Positions 1 to 8,699 of a stretch of DNA of 64,000 nt are shown one piece after another. Location: assembly GCF_001693775.2 (NCBI RefSeq), contig NZ_MBEW02000001.1:62001-126000 (forward strand), written 5' to 3'. Positions within the stretch are counted from its first letter, which is position 1. Each line of letters starts with the position of its first letter. Under the pieces are notes generated by a model. That model did no database searches. It was given only the letters and a program-made list of their open reading frames with translations, and was not told where the DNA came from. The position numbers and the translations under genes are program-made. This DNA is from Criibacterium bergeronii (GTDB taxonomy: Bacteria > Bacillota > Clostridia > Peptostreptococcales > Filifactoraceae).

Positions 1-2040
1 GACTTCAAAAAAAGATATGAGACCGAGTCACAGGTAAAACAGTTAATTGACACAGCAAAGACAATAGAAGATTTACCAAGACACGCCTCCACTCATGCAG
101 CGGGAGTGCTTATAGCAGGAGAGCCGGTAGACAATTTTGTACCTCTTTTTGCACAGCAGGACAACGTAGTGGCTCAATTTGACATGAATACGCTGGAGGA
201 GCTTGGACTTTTAAAAATGGACTTCTTAGGATTAAGAACTCTTACAGTAATAAACGATGCGATATTAGATATAAAACAGCGTAGGAATATAGATATAGAT
301 TTGCAAAAAATAGATTACGAGGATCAAAAGGTATTTGAAAATATATCAAATGGAAATACCTTAGGAGTATTTCAATTAGAGGCAACTGGTGTAAAAAACT
401 ATTTTAAGCAGTTAAGACCAACCCATATTGAGGATATCATCGCAGGAACATCTATTTACAGACCAGGCCCAATGATGTTCAAGGACGTTTATATTGAAAA
501 TAAAAAAAATCCGAACTCAATAAAATATCATCATGAAAAATTAAAACCGATATTAAAAGAAAGCTATGGAGTTTTAATCTATCAAGAGCAGGTAATGAGG
601 ATAGTTAGAGATTTAGCAGGATATTCCTTTGCAGGTGCGGACTTAGTTCGTCGTGCCATGTCTAAGAAAAAAATGGAGACAATGCAAAAGGAAAGGCAAA
701 AGTTTATCTATGGTGATGAAAAAGAGTGTATAAAGGGTTGTATAGCCAACGGTGTAGACGAAAAAACTGCAAACAAAATTTTTGATGAAATGATTGATTT
801 TGCAAAATATGCCTTCAACAAGTCCCATGCTGCCGCCTATGCCACAGTAGCCTTTCAGACAGCCTATTTAAAGACGTATTATATGCCTGAGTATATGGCT
901 GCACTGATGACATCATATATAGGTGGTACTGAAAGTGAGAAAAAAATCGTACCTTGCAAGCTGGACTGCGAAGAAAATGATATAAAAATATTGACACCGG
1001 ACATCAATTTTTCAGCAGACAGGTTTGTTGTGCAAGGCGATAATGCAATCAGGTTTCCATTAAGTGCAATAAAAGGAGTTGGCTCTGAGGCAGCAAAACT
1101 TATTGCCAAGGAGAGAATAGAAAACGGGCTTTATAAGTCCTTTGAAGATATGGCAAGGAGACTGGACTCCGGCATACTCAACAAAAGAGTAATAGAGGCA
1201 CTTATTAAATCAGGTAGCCTTGACAGCATTTCCTATACAAGAGCAGATGTGATGGCTCATTATGAGGACATACTAGCATCTGTAAATTCGGACAAAAGAA
1301 ACAGCATAAAAGGACAGATAAATTTTTTCAACACAGACAAGCTGGCAGATTTTGTGTTTGAAGAAAAACCGAAAATCAACGAATTTAGAAAAGAAATTTT
1401 ACTTGCTCAAGAAAAAGAAAGCTTAGGATTTTACATCAGCGGCAGCCCTCTTGATAAATATAAAGCTGTAAGAAAAAGATTTGCTAATACAAACACATTA
1501 AATATAGATAAAATCGGAAAAGACGAAGAAGAAGTAGATTTTAGAAATATAAAAACAGAAAAGCAAAAACTGATAGCCATGGTAACAGAAGTAAAAGTAA
1601 TAACAGACAAAAATGGAAATGACATGGCATTTGTAAAAGTATCCGATGAATTTTCCGTACTGGAAATGACAGTTTTTTCAAGTTTATATAAAAATGTAAG
1701 AGACTTACTAAAAAAAGATGAAATAATCTATATTGAGGGTAAAGTAAGTGTAGGCTACGGCAACAATGATGGAAATCAGCTACTTGCAGATGTGATAAAA
1801 AGTGCAGACGAGCTAAGCCCGATGCTTAAAATATATGTGAGAGTAAAAGATTTTTCTACATCCTTTGAAGTGAGAAAAGTGGAAAGATTTTTCCATTATA
1901 GCGGAGATACAAATCTTATATTTTACGATGAAAAAACAAAAATGACCTACACCAAAGAAGGTCAAAACGTATATTACAATGATGAGCTACTTGAGCAGCT
2001 TAAAGAAATTTGTGGAAAAGAAAATGTTAAAGTAGTTTAA
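1..2040 (+). CDS. dnaE: DNA polymerase III alpha subunit, 3' part (5' end outside window)
   Basis: Replicative polymerase catalytic subunit. The frame is open from base 1, so the PHP domain and first two catalytic aspartates lie upstream of the window. Seen here are the RHASTHAAG motif, the VAQFD segment whose Asp (codon near 181) matches the third catalytic carboxylate, MDFLGLRTL, the fingers segment with YRPGPM and YGVLIYQEQVM, FNKSHAAAYA, a helix-hairpin-helix region around KGVGSEAAK, and a C-terminal OB-fold (KLIAMVTEVK onward). There is no exonuclease insertion, so this is the DnaE rather than the PolC type. A short 31-base gap separates it from the next gene on the same strand. The identification is firm. 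Confidence 0.96.
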   Translation, partial: DFKKRYETESQVKQLIDTAKTIEDLPRHASTHAAGVLIAGEPVDNFVPLFAQQDNVVAQFDMNTLEELGLLKMDFLGLRTLTVINDAILDIKQRRNIDIDLQKIDYEDQKVFENISNGNTLGVFQLEATGVKNYFKQLRPTHIEDIIAGTSIYRPGPMMFKDVYIENKKNPNSIKYHHEKLKPILKESYGVLIYQEQVMRIVRDLAGYSFAGADLVRRAMSKKKMETMQKERQKFIYGDEKECIKGCIANGVDEKTANKIFDEMIDFAKYAFNKSHAAAYATVAFQTAYLKTYYMPEYMAALMTSYIGGTESEKKIVPCKLDCEENDIKILTPDINFSADRFVVQGDNAIRFPLSAIKGVGSEAAKLIAKERIENGLYKSFEDMARRLDSGILNKRVIEALIKSGSLDSISYTRADVMAHYEDILASVNSDKRNSIKGQINFFNTDKLADFVFEEKPKINEFRKEILLAQEKESLGFYISGSPLDKYKAVRKRFANTNTLNIDKIGKDEEEVDFRNIKTEKQKLIAMVTEVKVITDKNGNDMAFVKVSDEFSVLEMTVFSSLYKNVRDLLKKDEIIYIEGKVSVGYGNNDGNQLLADVIKSADELSPMLKIYVRVKDFSTSFEVRKVERFFHYSGDTNLIFYDEKTKMTYTKEGQNVYYNDELLEQLKEICGKENVKVV

Positions 2041-2071
2041 AATCATTTTAGCTGATGATTAAGGGAGAATT

Positions 2072-3871
2072 ATGAAGAAATTTTTGACTTGTCTTACTGT
2101 AGTAGGAGTTATGCTAAGCACTACAGCTTATGGTGAAGTAGACCCAAGTATTCAAGATATTAACAACATGGTAAATCAAAAGGAACAATCTGAGCTTACC
2201 AAGCTCCAAACAGATAAAAATAATACAGCTCAAAAAAAAGCTGAAAAAGAAGATATAGAGGCAAGAAAAGATGCCAAGATAACACCGCAAGTGCAAGGTA
2301 AAAGCATACTGCAAAATGTGGCAAACACAGCCTATATAGTATCATTAGAGTCTCAGAGCAAGCAAGAGTTACAGATGCTATATGACAGAGGCTTTAGACT
2401 TTTTGAAATAAGTGTGTCTGCTACATCTGACTCACAAGTGGTTTTAGCCAAGAATTTTGACTTTTATTTCAAAGAATTTTACGGACTTACAACGGGAAGA
2501 CCGACCATTGACCAATATTTTTCATACAAAATGCTAAACAGCCAGTCTCAAATGAGCATAGGAGATATCAACCAGTTTTTAAATGCTTATCCGGATGCAA
2601 GATTTTTTGTAAAAAGTGATGACCAAGCGGTTGATAATATACAACTGCTAAATGGTTTATCAATAAAAAATAAGGATAAAATTATCCCTGAAATAACTAA
2701 GGTATTAAACCCTTATCAGAGCTTTGACAACGTGGCATTAGTAGATTTAAAAGGTGAAAACGACATATACAGCTATGTAGTCAACAACAAAACAAAAGAT
2801 ATATTTCTTTTTTACAAAAATTATGTACCATCTGAAACAGAAAAAAAGCATATGCAAAGCAAAAACGTCAAAATGTATATGACAAATGACATAAATAACG
2901 CTACAGTATCAAAGGTTGCACCTACAGGACAGTTTTATACAGCAAGTCAGGCACTTAGTCTAGCTCTTGAGCCGGTAAATCAAGTAGCACCGACTATATA
3001 TAAAAGACCACAAATCACAAATGATAGATATGTTGCCCATGCAGGCGGAGAAATAGCCGGACTGATAGGCACAAACAGCTATCAGTCATTAACAGAAAAC
3101 TATAAAAAAGGTGCAAGAATTTTTGAGCTGGATTTTGATTTAACTACAGACAATCACATAGTTGCTGTCCATGACTGGGGTACATTTGCCAAGCTTGCTC
3201 AAAGAAGAATGGGAAATTTGTATTTAAGCCTTGAAGAATTTAAAAGCCAAAATCTATTATACGCCCTTAAACAAATGACAATTGAAGATGTCTTAGAGTT
3301 TTTAAAGACACATAAGGCTGCATATATAGTTACTGATGTAAAAGGTGATATAGAAGCTCTAAAAGCAATAGCTGAGAAATCAGGAGATTTAAAAAACAGA
3401 TTTATACCGCAAATTTATAGCACTGACCAGTATCAAGATGTTAAAAACTATGGCTTTGATAACATAATCTTTACATTATACAGGACTAATATGAGCGACT
3501 ATAATGTAATAGATTTTGCAAAAAGAAATGATTTATATGCTGTAACCATGGACAATACTTACAGAGCAGCAACAAAGCTGCCTATGTTACTTTCGTCCAT
3601 GGGGCAAAGAGTATATTTCCATACAGAAAATGACGATATGAAAACTATAAGCGATTTTGAGTCAAACCAAGCATACGGAGTATATTCGGACACCATATTG
3701 ACAGATGACATACTAAGGGCAAATCTGGCTGTTAATACTAATTACCAAGCACTGCTACAAAAAAGGCAGGAGGAACAAGCAGAACAAGCAAATAAACAAC
3801 AGCTGCAACAGGCTGCATCTAAGCAAGCTAAAAATCCCCAAAATGAAGTTGCCCCTGCCAATATATTTTAG
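2072..3871 (+). CDS. Secreted GDPD-family protein with degenerate N-terminal repeat domain
   Basis: A 599-aa exported protein with a signal peptide (residues 1-21, MKKFLTCLTVVGVML core, cleavage near AYG). After a charged, helix-prone linker (about 30-75) comes a region (about 85-270) that resembles a worn-down glycerophosphodiester phosphodiesterase TIM barrel: it keeps RGFRLFEIS but lacks the HxGG motif. The second domain (about 318-550) has the catalytic set HAGG (323-326), ELD (352-354) and HD (367-368), so it should hydrolyse glycerophosphodiesters or related phosphodiesters outside the membrane. The tail is Q/A/K-rich. GGGAG precedes the ATG. Family is secure from the motifs; the substrate is unknown. 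Confidence 0.8.
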   Translation: MKKFLTCLTVVGVMLSTTAYGEVDPSIQDINNMVNQKEQSELTKLQTDKNNTAQKKAEKEDIEARKDAKITPQVQGKSILQNVANTAYIVSLESQSKQELQMLYDRGFRLFEISVSATSDSQVVLAKNFDFYFKEFYGLTTGRPTIDQYFSYKMLNSQSQMSIGDINQFLNAYPDARFFVKSDDQAVDNIQLLNGLSIKNKDKIIPEITKVLNPYQSFDNVALVDLKGENDIYSYVVNNKTKDIFLFYKNYVPSETEKKHMQSKNVKMYMTNDINNATVSKVAPTGQFYTASQALSLALEPVNQVAPTIYKRPQITNDRYVAHAGGEIAGLIGTNSYQSLTENYKKGARIFELDFDLTTDNHIVAVHDWGTFAKLAQRRMGNLYLSLEEFKSQNLLYALKQMTIEDVLEFLKTHKAAYIVTDVKGDIEALKAIAEKSGDLKNRFIPQIYSTDQYQDVKNYGFDNIIFTLYRTNMSDYNVIDFAKRNDLYAVTMDNTYRAATKLPMLLSSMGQRVYFHTENDDMKTISDFESNQAYGVYSDTILTDDILRANLAVNTNYQALLQKRQEEQAEQANKQQLQQAASKQAKNPQNEVAPANIF

Positions 3872-3921
3872 TACAGTAAGCATTTAATATATTTTTACAA
3901 AATATAGTAAGGACTGGAAAC

Positions 3922-5178
3922 TTGATAAAAGTAGATTTAAAAGAATTAAAAAAATATCAGCAGGTGCCAAAGATTAACTTTTATCCAATTAAAAGAAAAG
4001 ACAATCTAGTGTATTTGGTTAAAAAATTAGAAATAGGCACTGGAGAAATCATAACTGATGGCATTTACAGATATGACATAAAAATAAAATCACTAAACAG
4101 AATAGACTACGGAGAGCACACAAAAAATCCACATAAATACGAAATGTTTGTGCCTGCCGATATGCAGAGTATAAATATTATAGATGACCAAGATTATCTA
4201 GTCTACAGCATAGTTAAAAGAGACGACAAGGATAAGGATTATCAGAGTTTAAAATTTTATACCTTAGATTTTACTGATTATAGGCAGGAGCTGGTCTTTT
4301 CGATAAAATTTTCTGCATATGAATACTTTTTCGATGGATTTACCATACTCACACCAAAGTATATATTAGCTGATATAATTAACGCTATGGGAGAAAATCT
4401 GCTTGATTACACAAAAGAATATTTAATAGACATAAAAAATACATCAATCACTGAAGTGCAGGATTATAAGCTGAAATATTCTATGGGAATGTTACAGATA
4501 TCGCCCAACGAAAAATATGTAATATCAGAGGAATTTTATATGCCTGAGGAGGATGAAACCCTGCTACTCACAAACACAGAGTATGAGATTGATGATGAAT
4601 ATGAGATGCAGATGTTTGGGGAGCAGCTTAATCAATACCAAAATTCCATAAAAGCGATAGAAATAGAAAAATTTTTTGAGCAAAATGACACCGCAAAGAT
4701 TGAATTTTTAGACTTGGACTCAATCCAAGAAGAGGGTATAATTAGAGTAATCCACACCAGCAAAAGCTACGTCTATTATAAAAAGACCAAGCACCAAAGC
4801 GTGTTAAAAAACAGCAGAGATTTTAAGGATAAGGTGCTTTTTGGCAAGGAAGAAATATTTAAATTAAATAAAAATAACTTAAAAATAGAATTTTTTACCG
4901 CACTTGAAATCGGTGTAGATTTATTTTTTGACCAAGACGAGGCATTTAAGGTTTACAAAGACCAAAGAAAAGTCCTTGTAAGAAACGTAGCAACAGGGCT
5001 TAAAGTTGCAGAGTTTACAAGAGATATAAACGAAGACGTAGTAGATTTTTATGAAAAAAGATACCTGCACTTAGTAAACACAGTTACAAATAAAGAAAAG
5101 CTAATAGACTCTACAAATGGTATACAACTCAGGGCAGAAGAATTAGAAGTATTTGATGGAATAGTTTTTTATCAATAG
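3922..5178 (+). CDS. Conserved hypothetical protein, 418 aa
   Basis: I do not recognise this family. It starts at TTG with AAGGA about nine bases upstream; no ATG gives a better start. It has no signal peptide or membrane segment, so it should be cytoplasmic. The sequence is rich in aromatic and acidic residues and alternates short beta-type stretches with turns (for example LVYLVKKLEIG, VYYKKTKH, LHLVNTVTN), which suggests an all-beta, possibly propeller-like fold; this is only an impression. It lies between the GDPD protein and recD2, 7 bases from recD2, so it is probably co-transcribed with it. Confidence 0.6.
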   Translation: MIKVDLKELKKYQQVPKINFYPIKRKDNLVYLVKKLEIGTGEIITDGIYRYDIKIKSLNRIDYGEHTKNPHKYEMFVPADMQSINIIDDQDYLVYSIVKRDDKDKDYQSLKFYTLDFTDYRQELVFSIKFSAYEYFFDGFTILTPKYILADIINAMGENLLDYTKEYLIDIKNTSITEVQDYKLKYSMGMLQISPNEKYVISEEFYMPEEDETLLLTNTEYEIDDEYEMQMFGEQLNQYQNSIKAIEIEKFFEQNDTAKIEFLDLDSIQEEGIIRVIHTSKSYVYYKKTKHQSVLKNSRDFKDKVLFGKEEIFKLNKNNLKIEFFTALEIGVDLFFDQDEAFKVYKDQRKVLVRNVATGLKVAEFTRDINEDVVDFYEKRYLHLVNTVTNKEKLIDSTNGIQLRAEELEVFDGIVFYQ

Positions 5179-5185
5179 GTGAAAA

Positions 5186-7396
5186 ATGCAGACTTTGACC
5201 GGTAAATTACAACAGTTAATATATGAGTCCGATGACAGTAGCTATGCTGTAGCAATATTTTTAGCTGATGGAGAAGAAATAACTGTCGTTGGCACGCTGG
5301 CTGGTACAAACATAGGTGAAAATCTTGAGCTTACAGGAGAATATACAAATCATTCATTGTACGGCAAGCAGTTTAAAATTTCGTCATATGCTCCAGCGAA
5401 AATTGAAGACGAAAAAGCCATAGTAGAGTATTTGTCCTCAGGAGTAATTTCATCCATTGGTGCAAAATTTGCAGAAAAAATAGTAGAAAAATTTGGCAAA
5501 AACACCTTCCATATAATAGAAAAAGAACCCGAAAGATTACTTGAAATAGAGGGCATAGGCTCAAAAAAATTAGAAAAAATAATAAAAACCTACAATCAAA
5601 ACATAGCCGTCAGAAATGTGATAATTAGCCTTTCAAAATATGGGATATCTGCAAATTTAGCTGTAAAACTTTACAACGTGTATAAAGAAAACACTCTTGA
5701 GGTCTTATATCAAAATCCATATGTGTTATGCAAAGACGTAAGAGGCATAAGCTTTAGAAAAGCAGACGAAATAGCAAAAAAACTTGGCACAGACCTAAAC
5801 TCAAAGCAAAGAAAGTATCAGGCAATACTTTTTTGCCTAGAGGAGGCAAGCTACAACGGACATACTTATGTATATTTTAAAAATTTAGCGACAGAACTCA
5901 AAAATTTAATAGGCTATGATGATGAGCAAGAGCTTTACGAAATAATAATAGACCTTTGCGGCAAAAAGCTACTAACAGTTTCAGGTGATGTATCAGAGCT
6001 AAAGGTTTATCTATATTATTTAGCACAGGCGGAAACCCAAGTTGCAGCAAGACTAATAAAATTAATCACCGGCGAAAAAAAATTTACTACATCAGATAAA
6101 TCAGACGAAATAATAAAAAAAGAAGTGGGACAAAGCATAATAGAATATTCCGAAGAACAGATTTCCTGCGTTTATAAGGCTGTAGAAAACAATGTGCTAA
6201 TTATCACAGGAGGACCGGGTACAGGAAAGACGACTACATTATTTTTGTTACTCACAGTCTTTGAAAAGCTGGGCAAAAAAATAAAACTGTGTGCACCAAC
6301 AGGCAAAGCCTCAAAAAGAATGACTGAAACAACCGGTAAGGAGTCCAGTACGATACATAGACTACTTGAGGTAGGATTTTCAGAGGACAGCGACACAGAA
6401 ATTTTTGGGAAAAACGAAGACGAGCCAATTGACGCAGATGTGATTATAGTTGACGAAGTGTCAATGGTAGACATCAGACTTATGCAAAGCTTGTTGGATG
6501 CAGTAAAAGATGGCACACATCTTGTATTAGTAGGGGATAAAGACCAGTTGCCATCGGTTGGAGCAGGAAATGTACTAAAAAATGTTTTGGATTCAAATAT
6601 TATTCCATATATAAAATTAGAAAAAATATTTAGACAAGCACAAAAAAGCGGGATAATTGTAAATGCTCACAGGGTAAATAACGGAGATTATCCAATAGTG
6701 TCAAAGGAGTTTGACGATTTTTTCATAATGCAAAGAAGTGACATGAACAGTGCAAGAGACTTGGTAGTAGAGCTGGCGTCTAAGAGATTGCCTGAGTATT
6801 ATAGCATAACACCTCAAGAAATCCAAGTAATTGCACCAATGAAAAAAGGAGCACTCGGCACTTTTGAGCTAAATAATTTATTACAAGATTCGATAAACCC
6901 ATTTACCCCATTTAAAGGACAATACAAGGATAAATACAGGACATTTAGAGTGGGAGACAGAATAATTCACATAAAAAACAATTACGAAAAAGAGTGGCAG
7001 ACCGACGACACAAAGGGCAATGGCATATTTAACGGCGAAACCGGCACAATAAAATTAATCGACAAACAAAATTCATTTCTTACAGTAGAATTTGACGATG
7101 GCAAAAGTTCTTACTATGATTTTGACGAGCTGGGAGAAATCCAGTTGGCATATGCTCTGACAGTACATAAATCCCAAGGTTCTGAATATAAAGCGGTAAT
7201 CTTGCCAATACTAGGCGTAGCACCGATGCTCCTCACAAGAAAAATCTTGTATACAGCCATGACAAGAGCAAAAAAATTATTAGTAATAGTAAGCGACCAA
7301 AGAAATATAAAAAAGATGGTGGATAACATCTACGAAGAAAAAAGAAATACATCACTGGAAGAAAAATTAAAAATGTTTGATAAGTTTACAGAATAA
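5186..7396 (+). CDS. recD2: RecD-like DNA helicase RecD2 (SF1B)
   Basis: A 5'-3' superfamily 1B helicase of the RecD2 type, which acts outside a RecBCD complex in Gram-positive bacteria. The N-terminal part has an OB-like segment and tandem helix-hairpin-helix motifs (about 80-135, with EGIGSKKLEKI). Walker A GGPGTGKT is near residue 342 and the DEVSMVD motif near 423, followed by VGDKDQLPSVGAGN. C-terminal motifs are YALTVHKSQGSEY and YTAMTRAKK. At 736 aa it has the usual RecD2 length and lacks the short RecD N-terminus. A GGTG site lies just before the ATG. The gene ends before a strong hairpin shared with the convergent gene. Confidence 0.95.
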   Translation: MQTLTGKLQQLIYESDDSSYAVAIFLADGEEITVVGTLAGTNIGENLELTGEYTNHSLYGKQFKISSYAPAKIEDEKAIVEYLSSGVISSIGAKFAEKIVEKFGKNTFHIIEKEPERLLEIEGIGSKKLEKIIKTYNQNIAVRNVIISLSKYGISANLAVKLYNVYKENTLEVLYQNPYVLCKDVRGISFRKADEIAKKLGTDLNSKQRKYQAILFCLEEASYNGHTYVYFKNLATELKNLIGYDDEQELYEIIIDLCGKKLLTVSGDVSELKVYLYYLAQAETQVAARLIKLITGEKKFTTSDKSDEIIKKEVGQSIIEYSEEQISCVYKAVENNVLIITGGPGTGKTTTLFLLLTVFEKLGKKIKLCAPTGKASKRMTETTGKESSTIHRLLEVGFSEDSDTEIFGKNEDEPIDADVIIVDEVSMVDIRLMQSLLDAVKDGTHLVLVGDKDQLPSVGAGNVLKNVLDSNIIPYIKLEKIFRQAQKSGIIVNAHRVNNGDYPIVSKEFDDFFIMQRSDMNSARDLVVELASKRLPEYYSITPQEIQVIAPMKKGALGTFELNNLLQDSINPFTPFKGQYKDKYRTFRVGDRIIHIKNNYEKEWQTDDTKGNGIFNGETGTIKLIDKQNSFLTVEFDDGKSSYYDFDELGEIQLAYALTVHKSQGSEYKAVILPILGVAPMLLTRKILYTAMTRAKKLLVIVSDQRNIKKMVDNIYEEKRNTSLEEKLKMFDKFTE

Positions 7397-7424
7397 TACT
7401 ACACTTTCTTATGCAAGTTAGTAT

Positions 7425-7473
7425 AAAAAAGGATTGGCTACAGAAAAAATTTTTCTGCATCCAATCCTTTTGG
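7425..7473. terminator. Bidirectional terminator between recD2 and patB
   Basis: A long hairpin with outer arms AAAAGGATTGG and CCAATCCTTTT and an inner CAGAAAAA/TTTTTCTG stem. It lies between convergent genes and has A-rich and T-rich flanks, so it can stop transcription from both sides. Confidence 0.8.
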
Positions 7474-7474
7474 T

Positions 7475-8680
7475 TTAGTTTGCGTTAAATACATATTTAT
7501 CTAATCTATCCATAGCATCTTTTACTAAGCTATGTGGTAGGGCTAGGTTTAATCTTATTGTGTCCGGATTTAAAAAGTCTCTGCCGTCTTGCCAAATTAT
7601 ACCATAATTTACGCCAAGGTTTAAAAGTTCATCCAGTGTCATATTATGTTTTTGTAGCCACTTACTTACATCAAGATATACTAAATAAGTAGCCTCAGGT
7701 AATTGTAGTTTTACTCCATCAAAATGCTCGTTTATATAATCGTATACATAATTTACGTTGTTTGATAAGGCTTGTCTAAGCTCGCACATCCATTCATGAC
7801 CTTCTTCATTGTAGCCGCCAATCAGTGCTGAAACTGAAAGTACATTAGGTTTATTGTAATAGCAAAGGGAGCTTTGTTTTAATAATTTATCACTAAGTGT
7901 TTTGTTGTAGACTATGTGATATGCTCCGACCAATCCTGCTAGGTTAAAGGTTTTTGATGGGGCATAAAAGGATACTGTCCTCATTTTTGCATCTTCGTTT
8001 ATGCTTTGTGCCGGTGTAAATTTGTTGTCATTTATGACTAAATCTGACCAAATACAGTCCTCTATTACAGTTACGTCATATTTTTTATAGATTTCGTAGG
8101 CTTTTTCTATTTCTTCTTTAGTCCATGCTCTGCCTGCCGGATTGTGAGGGTTGCAAAAAACTGCGGTATGGATATTTTTTTCTTTTATTTTTGTCTCCAT
8201 ATCTTCATAATCCATTCTCCATATGCCGTCACTATCTATATAAAGTGGTGAATGAACTAGATTAAATCCGCTGTTTTTAAGTGATTTTGTAAAGCCTAGA
8301 TAGGTTGGCTTGTGGATTAATATGTCACTGCCTGATGCTCCTGATATATTTGCTACTGCTACAACTCCACCTAGTACGCCGTTTTCATAGCCGATATTTT
8401 CTTTTTGGAGTTTTACACCGTTATTTTTTGACTGCCAGTTAATAATTGCGTCAAAATATTCATCAGGAAGGTTAAAGTATCCATAAAGCGGATGCTCTGT
8501 TCTTTTGATTATTTCTCTTGGAATAGATGGCACTGTCTCAAAATTCATGTCTGCTATCCACATTGGGATTTTTGTAAAAGCTTTGTTTACTGTTGCATTT
8601 GGGATTGGAATTTCATCAATTGCTCTTGTATGGGTTGAACTTCTGTCTATTATTTTATCAAAATCATATTTTAGCTGCAT
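7475..8680 (-). CDS. patB: PatB/MalY-type PLP-dependent C-S lyase (aminotransferase fold)
   Basis: A 401-aa fold-type I PLP enzyme. The segment PMWIADMNFETVP near the N-terminus, NPHNPAGRAWT (about 177-187), IEDCIWSDL (206-214) and the PLP-lysine motif SFYAPSKTFNLAGL (Lys243) are typical of the MalY/PatB cystathionine beta-lyase group rather than of true aminotransferases. The likely reaction is beta-elimination of cystathionine or cysteine S-conjugates to pyruvate, ammonia and a thiol. It has no thiol-pathway neighbours here, so the physiological substrate is open. The start is ATG after a GAGGTG site, and the gene follows the upstream gene on the same strand by only 19 bases. Confidence 0.88.
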   Translation of the reverse strand: MQLKYDFDKIIDRSSTHTRAIDEIPIPNATVNKAFTKIPMWIADMNFETVPSIPREIIKRTEHPLYGYFNLPDEYFDAIINWQSKNNGVKLQKENIGYENGVLGGVVAVANISGASGSDILIHKPTYLGFTKSLKNSGFNLVHSPLYIDSDGIWRMDYEDMETKIKEKNIHTAVFCNPHNPAGRAWTKEEIEKAYEIYKKYDVTVIEDCIWSDLVINDNKFTPAQSINEDAKMRTVSFYAPSKTFNLAGLVGAYHIVYNKTLSDKLLKQSSLCYYNKPNVLSVSALIGGYNEEGHEWMCELRQALSNNVNYVYDYINEHFDGVKLQLPEATYLVYLDVSKWLQKHNMTLDELLNLGVNYGIIWQDGRDFLNPDTIRLNLALPHSLVKDAMDRLDKYVFNAN

Positions 8681-8699
8681 TGTGTCACCTCTTATAAAT

